Positions 51,501 through 60,301 of a stretch of DNA of 64,000 nt are shown piece after piece. Every line of letters starts with the position of its first letter. The stretch's first letter is position 1. Position numbers and translations under genes: made by a program. The notes below the pieces were generated by a model. The model had not been told where the DNA came from. It did no database searches and saw nothing but the letters and a program-made list of their open reading frames with translations. The DNA comes from PGYT01 sp963675055 (GTDB lineage: Bacteria > Bacteroidota > Ignavibacteria > Ignavibacteriales > Melioribacteraceae): positions 1,364,001 through 1,428,000 of the forward strand of contig CAXXJE010000002.1 of the NCBI GenBank assembly GCA_963675055.2, read 5' to 3'.

Positions 51501-54042
51501 GAATGTCAACAATTACAATTCCAGTAATTGCAGCTTCCGCAAAGTTATTGCCGGGTCTGTCGTCCTGTTCTGTAGTTACCCTGACTCCGAACAAGTTTTG
51601 TCCTTCAGTAATATTGTTATTGCCGAATTCGAAATAAATGGAATCTCCCGGGGCGATGCTGCTGAATTCTGTTTCATAGACGGATGTAGTATCGTTCGCC
51701 TGAAACTTATAAACTTCGACTGAAGCCGAGTTAACTGCGTTTAATCCGATATTTTTAATCTGAACAGAAGCAGTGAGTTCTCTGCCGACAACCGCAAACT
51801 CATCAATGAAGTTAAAATCAGTTAATTCCAGATCGTATTCTCTCGGAGTAATTGAATTCAGTTCACCTGGAGTTGGACCGGATAAACCGGATCCGGCCCA
51901 GTTGGTTGAGTCGATGCCTGATCCATATGCGGACTTTCTCTCCAGTGAAGCACCGTCGGAGTTTCCGCCCCAAGTCGATTTATAGTTGACGCTGTCTATT
52001 ATCCTGTCCAGGTTGTCAATGACTTTGAGACCATCGTCTGAATTGTTTAGCGAGGGAAGATTGACAATAATTACTTGTGCAGTGATGTCGTAATAATTAA
52101 AGATGGATTCATCATTGCTAAGTACCAGATATGAATTTGAATTGAAAAGTAAACTGTCCTCGGTAATCTGAACCTGTGAAGACCTGTCCGATAAACTCCA
52201 GTCCTGAATATTCCAATCAGTTGTACTGTTGTTGAATAGTTCTATCCACTCCGGCTCGTCTCCGGAAGGCTTGTACATGATCTCATTTATTACAACGTCG
52301 TTATAGTCGGCAGGTCGTTCATAAACAACGAAACTGATCATTTCGATATTGTCTTCCGGGAATTCGTCACCATCGAATTCAACTTCAACAATATATTGGC
52401 GTACACCTTTCTCCGGTTCCGTAATTGTATAAACTGCTGTTGTTGAATCTCCGCCGGCGAGGTTGGAAAAATCACTTTTACTAACAAGCTCAGAAGTTTG
52501 AACCAGCGAATCACCGTTTGTATCATAATAAAAAGTCACTGTGAACTTGTCCGCACTCAGATTACCGGTGTTTTTAATTGTTGACGAGATACTGGCATTG
52601 CTGCCTTCGATTACAGGATCGGGTTCAACAAAAACTCCTGAGAGTTTCAAATCGAGTTCCTTTTGTGTAACAGAATTAATAGCACCGGGTGTTCCGCAAT
52701 TGAATGAAACGGAACTTGCCCAGTTTGTCGAATCATTACTTGGAGATGTAGTCGCGAGTCTCTCAAGTGACAGCCCGTTTTTTCCGCCCCATGATGATTG
52801 ATAGCTGACTGAATCTATAACTCGGTTAAGCGAATCCAAAAGAACAATGTCGTCCCCGGAATTGTTAAGACTGGGCATGCTCGGCACTATTATAATCTGT
52901 GATGTGATTTCGAAGTAATCGCTTATGGACTCATCTTTGCCTATTACTATGTAATCTCCGGTGTATAAATAAACAGGCTCATTGGAAACAACTGCAGATG
53001 TTGAACGGTCTTTAATACGCCACGAGTTTATATTAATGTCTTCCGCCGTGTTGTTATAAAGCTCGATCCATTCAGGTTCGCCGGATCCGGGGGAATGCAT
53101 CAATTCGTTTATAACAACATCATTAAACTTATTCGGTTTTGGATTTGGTGTGAATGAGAAATAAATGTCATTGTTTGAGGGATTCTCGTCTTCATCAAAT
53201 GTCACTTTACAAATTAAATTATATTCCCGCAGTTCAATTATATCGATTGAATAAGTTATAGTTGTTGAATCCGCCGGGTTCAAATCCGTAAAATTACGAG
53301 AGTACAATGTCTCACCCGGTTGTCCCGTTGAGTCTGCATTCAGATCATCGAACAATTGAACTGCAAATATTTCCGCGGCTTTCGATCCAAAGTTTTTAAT
53401 CTCGATTTCAAGTTGGGCTGAACTGTCTTCAAATACTACTTCAGGATTTATCCCGATACTTGTTACAGCGAGGTCGTATTGCTTTGGAGTAACAGAATTT
53501 ATTTTGCCCGGTGTCCCGTTTACAATAGTTGAATTAGTCCAGTTACCATCTGAGTTGTCGCGAGTTACAAGTATTTTCTCATCCGAAATACCGGCGGAGT
53601 TGTTTGCAGAGTAAGTATATACGTCAACCGTATCGCCTGCCGGACTAATAAGTACAACCTGCCTGTCGCTGCTGTTGGACATTCCCGAACTTCCGAATGC
53701 TTTGTTGTCAATCTTCAGTACCAACGCGTCTCCCGGGATATAGTCATTGTAGACTCCACTGGTAAAATCGTAATCGCCTTCGAATATTACTGCAAACGAG
53801 TTGGGAGGAAGCCGGGTGCCCTGTTCGTGTTCGATTATTAGATCTGGAGAGGATGTGTAATAAATTAATTTGTAACCCGCGAGATCAATAGTATCTGTTT
53901 CGGAAAGGTTGTAGACCTCCGCGAACTCATTATCCGATCCCTCAGGTCTGAACATGATCTCGGAAAAGGTTAATGTAGTATCTGTTTGTGCAGGAAGAAA
54001 ATTACAGCATAGAAAAAAATGTAGCAGAGCTAATTTTTTCAT
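48574..54042 (-). CDS. Giant secreted protein with lamin-tail and CARDB repeats
   Basis: A 1822-residue protein. Signal peptide about 1-18 (ending FLPAQ). It alternates two modules. Seven lamin-tail domains start with VINEIM-like motifs, each followed by EPEWIELYN-type sequence (SEIMFRPEG, INELMHSP, INEIMYKP, VNEIMYTP, INEIHYNP, ITEFMSQP and INEILFEP). Between them, five CARDB-like adhesion domains begin YDL-type (for example YDLAVTSIGINP). The end is a FlgD-Ig-like domain (SPNPFSPDNDGFEDF, GMYIVYLEAVG), usual for exported surface proteins of this group. Probably exported and cell-surface or filament-forming; the role is unknown. Frames are continuous with no break. Confidence 0.88.
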   Translation of the reverse strand: MKKLALLHFFLCCNFLPAQTDTTLTFSEIMFRPEGSDNEFAEVYNLSETDTIDLAGYKLIYYTSSPDLIIEHEQGTRLPPNSFAVIFEGDYDFTSGVYNDYIPGDALVLKIDNKAFGSSGMSNSSDRQVVLISPAGDTVDVYTYSANNSAGISDEKILVTRDNSDGNWTNSTIVNGTPGKINSVTPKQYDLAVTSIGINPEVVFEDSSAQLEIEIKNFGSKAAEIFAVQLFDDLNADSTGQPGETLYSRNFTDLNPADSTTITYSIDIIELREYNLICKVTFDEDENPSNNDIYFSFTPNPKPNKFNDVVINELMHSPGSGEPEWIELYNNTAEDININSWRIKDRSTSAVVSNEPVYLYTGDYIVIGKDESISDYFEITSQIIIVPSMPSLNNSGDDIVLLDSLNRVIDSVSYQSSWGGKNGLSLERLATTSPSNDSTNWASSVSFNCGTPGAINSVTQKELDLKLSGVFVEPDPVIEGSNASISSTIKNTGNLSADKFTVTFYYDTNGDSLVQTSELVSKSDFSNLAGGDSTTAVYTITEPEKGVRQYIVEVEFDGDEFPEDNIEMISFVVYERPADYNDVVINEIMYKPSGDEPEWIELFNNSTTDWNIQDWSLSDRSSQVQITEDSLLFNSNSYLVLSNDESIFNYYDITAQVIIVNLPSLNNSDDGLKVIDNLDRIIDSVNYKSTWGGNSDGASLERKSAYGSGIDSTNWAGSGLSGPTPGELNSITPREYDLELTDFNFIDEFAVVGRELTASVQIKNIGLNAVNSASVEVYKFQANDTTSVYETEFSSIAPGDSIYFEFGNNNITEGQNLFGVRVTTEQDDRPGNNFAEAAITGIVIVDIPGDIVVNEIMYTPLSSEPEWIEVYNKNEKVVNLENYKIADQTDTVMVIDSTITLNPGNYFVFARDSSFLDRYSISDYAIAHFPSLNNSGDDVVLLNYINEIIDSVAFTSSWGGRGGASLERIDPFTSSCDSANWSSARVDSGGTPGAINTVSRKDYDAAVTQIIFNPKHPFAGEKVHISTVILNKGKQNITCSAKLFENIGTDSMASITPPVDIIDNISLNAGDSVFVNFNYVLNDITHPIDYLAMVYTDGDQDSANNYYAQTISPGYNRSCVKINEIHYNPANGEPEWIELLNTASFDINLQEWLVSDVLTTPKEVPITNEEHYISPNEFVVIVRDSSIIEYHSSIPCEIIKTSLPNMNNDKDGIVIKDANGNLIDSVVYKSIFGGTNGYSLERISAQVSGLDSANWASSVDIEGSTPGRTNSVLPRSFDLKAVQIFTDPEFPVLNDEVTVSLKVRNIGLNTAENFNVEFNLSQNQGTSGNSQITGLTLFAEDSLIVTSETSFILQEETIVICKIIFNNDENSRNNKISNTIRPGFKEKSVIITEFMSQPEEGGCEWIELMNNSDAVISLSNWSVSDVLPAPTKSTITSDTVFIDAGEFFIVASDTTGFRKPHDVKIFQSKFGVLGNSEDGIIVYDFKDAIIDSLFYDRTWDITKGKSEERISADTPSGLKNNWATSLSLFGSTPGQENSISGVTSYAANSVVINEILFEPGKGYCEFAEFINISDNPVNLGGWTITDEADNSTLLSPTNHNLQPGAYYVVAADSSILENYDPDYLTSAAYILDKSDLGFSNSGESLVMNDIFGVTIDSVKYSSKWHNRNIVDTKNHSLEKISPSLSSNDDMNWSTSVGINGATPGYENSIYTEPGQIKSGIDISPNPFSPDNDGFEDFTIITYNLKNPTNQIRIKIFDDHGRKVRTLANNLSVGSEGSIIFNGLDDHGHPLRIGMYIVYLEAVGNKSGFVESHKKVVVVARKF

Positions 54043-54128
54043 TGCCGGTTATACTAATTGTAGTTGCTTTGGAGTTAAAATAAGAAAAGTGTGAAAACAA
54101 TGCACTAAATTAATTTATCTTTTTCCAA

Positions 54129-55034
54129 TTACCCATGAATCCTTTTTCTTTTATTGTCCGAAGCGCGGCATTCATCCGAGCAGCAGTACTCGTTTTCAAC
54201 CTTGCATTCGTGGCAGGTAACTAGCAGCTTGTCGCAGTTCTGGTTATGACAGTTGATGTACCACGATGTCGGATTACCGCAGTAATAGCATTCGCCAACG
54301 TGCCGAAACTCTTCCTTAGTGTTCGGTTCAACTATACGGCGTTCGTCGAATACGAATATGCTTCCTTCCCAGTAAGTATCTGGGAATTGCTTCGCGTATG
54401 TAACAATCCCTCCTTCGAGCTGGTAAACATTGTTAAAACCCTGTTCAACAAGATAAGCAGAAGCTTTCTCGCATCGTATTCCGCCGGTGCAGTAGGTCAC
54501 AACCGGTTTGTCTTTGTAGTCCTTCAATTCTTCTGAAACTTTCGTCCAATCCCTGAACGTGTCCAGCTCCGGGGTAATAGCATTCTTAAACTTGCCGATC
54601 ACGCTTTCGTAAGTGTTTCTCGCGTCGACGATTACGAAGTCGGTATTGTCTTCGTAAAACTTTTTCAGTTCTTCGGGATGAATGCGTTTGCCACCGTTGC
54701 TCAAGCTTACTTCTTCCAGTCCGGAGTGAACGATTTCCTTTTTCACTCGCACATGGGTTTTGCGAAACGCGTGCTCAGTCGCGGGATCTTCCTTAAACCA
54801 GATATCATTAAACTCGGGATAACCGCGAAGTTCGCTTTTATATTTTTCAATATTCTCAATCTTACCGGAAACAGTAGCGTTAATTCCTTCATCAGAAATA
54901 AAAACTCTTCCTTTTATATCGTGATCAATACAGAATTTCAAATGTTCGTCACGGAACTTTTCCGGTTTTTCAATCGGTGTATATTTATAAAACAGGAGAA
55001 CCCTGTAATTCATTTCACTATCTTTCATATCCAT
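54129..55034 (-). CDS. trhO: tRNA uridine(34) hydroxylase TrhO, rhodanese-type
   Basis: A 301-residue rhodanese-superfamily protein (YceA/TrhO). N-terminal acylphosphatase-like part (about 8-100), rhodanese domain (about 120-215) with catalytic Cys in VVTYCTGGIRCEKA, and a C-terminal cysteine-rich part (about 240-295; CYYCGNP, NCHNQNCD, TCHEC and YCCSDEC) that should bind zinc. TrhO makes 5-hydroxyuridine at tRNA position 34 using O2. The start could be Met8 (MNYRVLLFYKY). It is monocistronic on the minus strand. Confidence 0.9.
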   Translation of the reverse strand: MDMKDSEMNYRVLLFYKYTPIEKPEKFRDEHLKFCIDHDIKGRVFISDEGINATVSGKIENIEKYKSELRGYPEFNDIWFKEDPATEHAFRKTHVRVKKEIVHSGLEEVSLSNGGKRIHPEELKKFYEDNTDFVIVDARNTYESVIGKFKNAITPELDTFRDWTKVSEELKDYKDKPVVTYCTGGIRCEKASAYLVEQGFNNVYQLEGGIVTYAKQFPDTYWEGSIFVFDERRIVEPNTKEEFRHVGECYYCGNPTSWYINCHNQNCDKLLVTCHECKVENEYCCSDECRASDNKRKRIHG

Positions 55035-55120
55035 TTCTCAGATTTTACTATAAATCGTTAAATTCGGGAAATAAAGATATTAAATCTTATTTTAGAATAA
55101 AAAAGGAAACGGGGTAAATT

Positions 55121-55414
55121 ATGCTTCATTTTGTTGTTGAGATCATTTACAAAGCGCCGATTGAAAAGATCAACGAGGTAGTTGATTCACACAGGACATT
55201 CCTGCAGGAAGGATATGATAAAGGGATGCTGCTGATGTCCGGTCCGCAAATGCCGAAGATCGGCGGGGTTGTGATAGCCCGCGCTGAATCAATGGAGGAA
55301 CTGTCTGTTTACTTTGAAAATGATCCATATAATAAAGCGGGACTGACGGAATACAAGTACATACAGTTTAATCCGGTAAAACATAGTGAAATTGTACAAA
55401 ATTGGGTGAAATAA
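55121..55414 (+). CDS. YciI family protein
   Basis: A 97-residue dimeric alpha/beta-type protein: HFVVEIIYKAPIEKINEVVDSHRTFL, GMLLMSGPQMPKIGGVVIA and FENDPYNKAGLTEYKYIQFNPVKHS fit YciI, with conserved His and Asp. GGGG precedes the ATG. Some family members decyclise or dechlorinate small molecules; most have no known function. It heads the plus-strand run with spoIID, the BatA-like gene, hflX and the MOSC gene. Confidence 0.88.
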   Translation: MLHFVVEIIYKAPIEKINEVVDSHRTFLQEGYDKGMLLMSGPQMPKIGGVVIARAESMEELSVYFENDPYNKAGLTEYKYIQFNPVKHSEIVQNWVK

Positions 55415-55491
55415 AAGGGAATAGTCTCACTTCTGTATAGCCTAATTTGTATATTTCACACCTTGAAAATTGAAAAAAATGGAGACACCGG

Positions 55492-56835
55492 ATGAAAGAA
55501 CCGGAAATCAGTGTATGCATAATGCATTCGAATGAAATTCAATTCGAACTGCACGGCGATTTTTCGCTAGCCGGACGAAAAGAAAAGTTTAACGGAAGAC
55601 TGAGCGCTGTATACGAGAATGGTAAGATTCATGTGAACAGCGGACAGGATAAGATCGAAATAAATCCCGGAGATATGTTCGTGCCGGGTGATTTGGAAAA
55701 CGATTCATTTATGCTGCGGGATGTTATAATAGGTATTAAATTCCATTGGCAGAAAAAGGAGAATCAGCGGTTTCAGGGAGCTCTGAAGTTTTTAATTGAG
55801 CATGATAAACTCGCGGCGATAAATGTAGTGCCGGTCGAGGCTTATCTTGCCAGTGTAATCTCATCTGAAATGTCGGCGTCGAGTTCAGCCGAACTTCTAA
55901 AAGCGCATGCTATTATTTCAAGAAGCTGGGTGCTTGCCCAGATCAATAAGGGTGAAGAAATTAAACAGGCTGATCAGGACTATACTTCTACTATTGAGAC
56001 CGATACGGAACTGATTAAATGGTATGACAGGGAAGATCACACACTGTATGATATTTGCGCCGACGATCACTGCCAGCGTTACCAGGGTATAACGAGGATG
56101 ACCGCACATCACGCCCAGGATGCTGTTGAGTTCACTCGCGGACTGGTACTCTCTTACAATGATAAAATATGCGACGCGAGATTCTCGAAGTCCTGCGGCG
56201 GAATAAGCGAATCTTTTGAAAATGTCTGGGAGCCGGTTAAACACCCTTATCTTCAGAGTATTGTCGATTACAAATTTACGCCGGAAGAATATAGTCTCGA
56301 CCTCATCAAAGAGGAAGTTGCAGAAAAATGGATTCGATCCGAACCGCATGCATTCTGTAACACTTCAGACAGGAAGATTCTTAACCAGGTACTTGTTGAG
56401 TATGATCAGACTACAACCGACTTTTACCGCTGGAAGGTTGAGTATACACAGGAAGAGATTAAAGAACTTATTACTAAAAAATCCGGAATCGATTTCGGAA
56501 ACATTATCGATCTTATACCTGTAGAACGCGGACACTCGGGCAGACTGGTAAAACTAAAGATAGTCGGCTCGGAAAAAACTTTAACGATCGGCAAAGAACT
56601 TGAAATAAGAAGAGTGCTTTCGGAATCTCATTTGTACAGCTCCGGATTTGTTGTTGAAAAGAAAGATGTGGAAGACGGAGTCCCCGGTAAGTTCGTATTA
56701 ATCGGTGCCGGATGGGGTCATGGAGTTGGTCTTTGCCAGATAGGCGCTGCGGTTATGGGCGAGATGGGATATGTGTTCGATGAGATTCTTCTTCACTATT
56801 TCAAGGGCGCGAAGATCAAGAAGTTTTACGAATAA
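55492..56835 (+). CDS. SpoIID/LytB domain protein (peptidoglycan-active)
   Basis: A 447-residue protein. The SpoIID domain (about 105-430) has VEAYLASVISSEMSASSS, ALKSHAII-like AHAIISRSWVL, SKSCGGISESFENVW and GWGHGVGLCQIGAAVMGEMG near the end. SpoIID is a lytic transglycosylase that cuts denuded glycan strands; LytB stimulates amidases. The N-terminal ~100 residues are a different beta-rich part. GGAG lies 7 bp before the ATG. No signal peptide or membrane segment can be seen, though the substrate is outside the cytoplasm. Confidence 0.88.
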   Translation: MKEPEISVCIMHSNEIQFELHGDFSLAGRKEKFNGRLSAVYENGKIHVNSGQDKIEINPGDMFVPGDLENDSFMLRDVIIGIKFHWQKKENQRFQGALKFLIEHDKLAAINVVPVEAYLASVISSEMSASSSAELLKAHAIISRSWVLAQINKGEEIKQADQDYTSTIETDTELIKWYDREDHTLYDICADDHCQRYQGITRMTAHHAQDAVEFTRGLVLSYNDKICDARFSKSCGGISESFENVWEPVKHPYLQSIVDYKFTPEEYSLDLIKEEVAEKWIRSEPHAFCNTSDRKILNQVLVEYDQTTTDFYRWKVEYTQEEIKELITKKSGIDFGNIIDLIPVERGHSGRLVKLKIVGSEKTLTIGKELEIRRVLSESHLYSSGFVVEKKDVEDGVPGKFVLIGAGWGHGVGLCQIGAAVMGEMGYVFDEILLHYFKGAKIKKFYE

Positions 56836-56869
56836 GCGTAAAGAATATTAAATAATATGAAATCAGTAT

Positions 56870-58945
56870 ATGGTCTTTCTTAACCCGGCAATTCTTTTCG
56901 GATTATTAGCTTCCTCTATTCCCGTACTGATACATCTGCTGAACTTAAGGAAACTTAAAAAGGTCGAGTTCAGTACGCTCTCGTTTTTAAAGGAATTACA
57001 GAAGACTAAAATTCGCCGCATAAAGCTGAAGCAATGGATACTGCTTATTCTCCGTGTGCTGATAATTTTATTTCTTGTACTCTCCTTTGCAAGACCTGCG
57101 CTCGAAACGGTTTCCTTTGGTGTTGCTTCAACAGCAAAGACCACTGCCGTGATCGTAATTGACAATTCGTTCAGCATGTCGGCCGTTGATGAGAATGGCT
57201 CGCTGCTTAACCAGGCTAAAGCCACGTCAAAAAAACTTTTGAATGAATTTAAGGATGGCGATGAGGTTGCGCTGATCATTTCTTCAAGTCCGGACGAATC
57301 GGTTGTAAACACTTCCAATTTACAGGCTGTTAGTGAAAGTATCAGCGGAGTTGAATTATCAAATATAAGCAGGGACCTTTCGGATGCTGTTCAACTCGCT
57401 TACGGCATACTGTCGAACTCTCAGAATTTCAATAAGGAAATTTATCTCTTCTCCGATTTCCAGCAGAGCCGTTCATTCGATAGTGAAAACATTACTGCGG
57501 CAGGGAATGATGAAAACATAAAATTGTACTTTATGCCTCTGGGTGGAAAAGATTTTACAAATCTGGCAGTAACCTCGTTTGAAACGGAGAACCAGATATT
57601 CGAACTCAACAAAGATGTTTCATTCAAAGCGGATGTAACGAACTATTCCGGATCGGCATTAAACAATAATGTGCTGTCGTTATTTATTAACGGAAAAAGG
57701 TCGGCACAAAGCAGTTTTGATATTGAACCCGGGCAGACTGTAAGAGTAGGGTTTCAGACAACCATTTCCGAGCCGGGACTGTTGAATGTTTTTGCTGAAC
57801 TTGAAGAGGATGATATCACTTACGACAACCGCCGGTATCTTGACATTTATGTTCCGGAAAAGATCAAAACTCTGCTGCTCACAGATAAATTAAGCGACGT
57901 ACTTTTTGTTGAAACTGCTCTTGCAGGTGGCGGTGACGGACAATTCGAGATCACAAAGAATGTCACTTCTCGAATTAATTCATATAACCTGATTGATTAC
58001 GACGCTGTTATTCTTATCGGCAGCGGGTATTCCGGTAATGTTCAGAAGATTGAGCAGTATCTTACGAGCGGAGGTGCGATTATTATAATGCCGGGATCTG
58101 ATGGAACCGGATTTGAAAATCTCTGTGCTGCGCTTCGACTGCCGCGTCCGGAAGCGTTAGTCGCGAACAACGATGAGAATTCGTATTCCACTGTTGAGAA
58201 TGTAGATTACGAGCACCCGCTATTTGCGAATCTTTTTGAGAACGGTAAAATGAAATTCGACTCACCGGAAATCTACAAGTACATGAAAATATTGAACAGG
58301 GGAAACGGACGGACTATTATGTCGCAGATTGACGGTTCACTCTTCCTTGGCGAGTATAATTCCGGTGAGGGAAAGATAATGATGTTCACGGCAGCACCGG
58401 TTTTAAGCTGGAGCAATTTCCCGATCAAGGGTTTATTCGCGCCTTTAATTAACAAGTCGGTTTTCTATCTTGTTTCTGCAAACAAATCCTCAAAAGGTTA
58501 CATAGCCGGAGATGAACTTGTGGTTGAGGCGGGCAAAGCGGCTGATCCGCAGATTAGAATTACAAGACCCGATAATTCAGAGGAATTCGTACAACCCGAT
58601 TTGAAAGGCTTCAACAGTACTTTCAAGTATTCTAAAAGTGATGAAACAGGCACTTACGAGTTTTACTCGGGAAATACACTGTTCGATTACATCCCGGTTA
58701 ATTTCAACATTAGGGAATCCGAACTTGTAGTCTTATCTCCCGGAGATGTTTCTGACAAACTCTCCGCCTTTCTGCCGGAAGCTGACATAATTGAACTCGA
58801 TCGGAATTCGGACTTATCCGAAGAAATTTCACAGGCACGGTTCGGCACGGAACTCTGGAAGCCTTTTCTTATTATTGCGCTGCTGCTCGCGCTTCTCGAA
58901 ATGTGGATCGCTAAAAGCACCAGAAAAGATTTAGCGGAACTCTGA
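56870..58945 (+). CDS. BatA-like von Willebrand A domain membrane protein
   Basis: A 691-residue protein. The N-terminal BatA-type block (about 1-80) has two membrane segments (PAILFGLLASSIPVLIHLLN and WILLILRVLIILFLVLSFARP) joined by a basic loop, followed by a VWA domain (about 90-220) with the metal-site DNSFSMS. The middle is an Ig-like region, then a second alpha/beta domain (about 330-530) with GSGYSG, and a last membrane helix (about 657-677, PFLIIALLLALLEMWIA). Such proteins are common in Bacteroidota and often near Bat/MoxR genes. Function unknown. Confidence 0.87.
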   Translation: MVFLNPAILFGLLASSIPVLIHLLNLRKLKKVEFSTLSFLKELQKTKIRRIKLKQWILLILRVLIILFLVLSFARPALETVSFGVASTAKTTAVIVIDNSFSMSAVDENGSLLNQAKATSKKLLNEFKDGDEVALIISSSPDESVVNTSNLQAVSESISGVELSNISRDLSDAVQLAYGILSNSQNFNKEIYLFSDFQQSRSFDSENITAAGNDENIKLYFMPLGGKDFTNLAVTSFETENQIFELNKDVSFKADVTNYSGSALNNNVLSLFINGKRSAQSSFDIEPGQTVRVGFQTTISEPGLLNVFAELEEDDITYDNRRYLDIYVPEKIKTLLLTDKLSDVLFVETALAGGGDGQFEITKNVTSRINSYNLIDYDAVILIGSGYSGNVQKIEQYLTSGGAIIIMPGSDGTGFENLCAALRLPRPEALVANNDENSYSTVENVDYEHPLFANLFENGKMKFDSPEIYKYMKILNRGNGRTIMSQIDGSLFLGEYNSGEGKIMMFTAAPVLSWSNFPIKGLFAPLINKSVFYLVSANKSSKGYIAGDELVVEAGKAADPQIRITRPDNSEEFVQPDLKGFNSTFKYSKSDETGTYEFYSGNTLFDYIPVNFNIRESELVVLSPGDVSDKLSAFLPEADIIELDRNSDLSEEISQARFGTELWKPFLIIALLLALLEMWIAKSTRKDLAEL

Positions 58946-59010
58946 GTAGTTTTTATCCATTCCGGTATTATATTCACGTAGTCTAATTTTTACAGGAAAG
59001 TATTTATTAT

Positions 59011-60276
59011 ATGATTGATATTGAAAATAAAACGATTGAACGGGCGATTCTTGTTGCAGTCAGGGTCGGGAACGAACATAAATATGTAGTTGAGGAACAT
59101 CTCGATGAGCTCGAAATGCTTGCCGAGACCGCAGGCGCGGAAACAATTATTAAAGTTATACAGGACAGGGGCAGACCCGATCCCGCTTATTTTATTGGAA
59201 GAGGAAAAGCTGAGGAACTTGCCGAGCTTGTTGATCTGAACGATATTACGCTTGTTATATTCGACGAAGATTTGAACCCGACACAGGTACGTAACCTCGA
59301 GAAGCTGATCGATAAAAAGATTCTTGATCGCAGCGGACTTATACTCGATATATTTGCGTCACACGCAAAGACTAAACAGGCAAAGACTCAGGTTGAACTC
59401 GCGCAGCTTCAGTATATGCTTCCGCGACTAACCCGCGCATGGACGCACCTTTCCAAACAGTACGGAGGTATCGGTACTAAAGGTCCGGGTGAAACTCAGA
59501 TCGAAACCGACAGACGAATAATCCGTACGCGTATTAGCAAGCTTAAAGCGAATCTGCGGAAAATTGAATCGCAGAATGTAACGAAGAGTTTGAAACGTAA
59601 GGACTATATCAATACTTCACTGGTCGGGTATACGAACGCGGGTAAATCAACTCTGCTGAATCTTCTAACGGATTCCGACGTGCTTGCCGAGGACAAACTC
59701 TTTGCCACGCTTGATTCTACTACACGATCTTTCGAACTGGAGAAGAACAAGAGTATTATGATGAGCGACACTGTCGGGTTCATCAGGAAACTTCCGCATA
59801 ATCTTATTGAGTCTTTTAAGAGTACTTTGCATGTAGTTAGTGACGCAGACGTTATTCTTCATGTCGTCGATCTTTCTCATCCATTTTACGAAGATCATAT
59901 TAAAGTTGTGGAGGAAACGCTTAAGGAACTTAAGTGCGATAGAAAAATGCAGTTGCTCATCTTCAACAAAGTGGACGCGGTTGAGGATAAGTCGCTTATT
60001 GAATTCGTGTCGAATAAGTACACTAACTCCATCGTCATTTCCGCGCAAAAGGGAATGAACATTACGAAACTCAAAGAGCATCTTATCGATATCTATGAGG
60101 AGAATTTTGCGGAACATACTATCCGGCTGGATATTCAGGATGGGAAATCCGTAGCGCAGATTCATTCGATTGCCGAGGTTATTGCAACTGTGTACGAAGA
60201 GGATTATGTCGAGATCAAGTATCGCGCGGATAAAGAGAACCTGAATAAAATTAAAAAGCTAGTCGGCACTGAATAG
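59011..60276 (+). CDS. hflX: GTPase HflX
   Basis: A 421-residue ribosome-associated GTPase. The N-terminal HflX domain (about 10-185) includes DPAYFIGRGKAEEL and QYGGIGTKGPGETQIETDRRI. G domain motifs: G1 VGYTNAGKSTLL (about 212-223), G3 DTVGF with following IRKLPH, G4 FNKVDA and G5 ISAQ. HflX splits stalled or hibernating 70S ribosomes after stress. Length is typical. It is 65 bp downstream of the BatA-like gene and 25 bp before the MOSC gene. Confidence 0.95.
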   Translation: MIDIENKTIERAILVAVRVGNEHKYVVEEHLDELEMLAETAGAETIIKVIQDRGRPDPAYFIGRGKAEELAELVDLNDITLVIFDEDLNPTQVRNLEKLIDKKILDRSGLILDIFASHAKTKQAKTQVELAQLQYMLPRLTRAWTHLSKQYGGIGTKGPGETQIETDRRIIRTRISKLKANLRKIESQNVTKSLKRKDYINTSLVGYTNAGKSTLLNLLTDSDVLAEDKLFATLDSTTRSFELEKNKSIMMSDTVGFIRKLPHNLIESFKSTLHVVSDADVILHVVDLSHPFYEDHIKVVEETLKELKCDRKMQLLIFNKVDAVEDKSLIEFVSNKYTNSIVISAQKGMNITKLKEHLIDIYEENFAEHTIRLDIQDGKSVAQIHSIAEVIATVYEEDYVEIKYRADKENLNKIKKLVGTE

Positions 60277-60301
60277 TTTTTCAAAGTATTACTAAGCTGG
60301 A

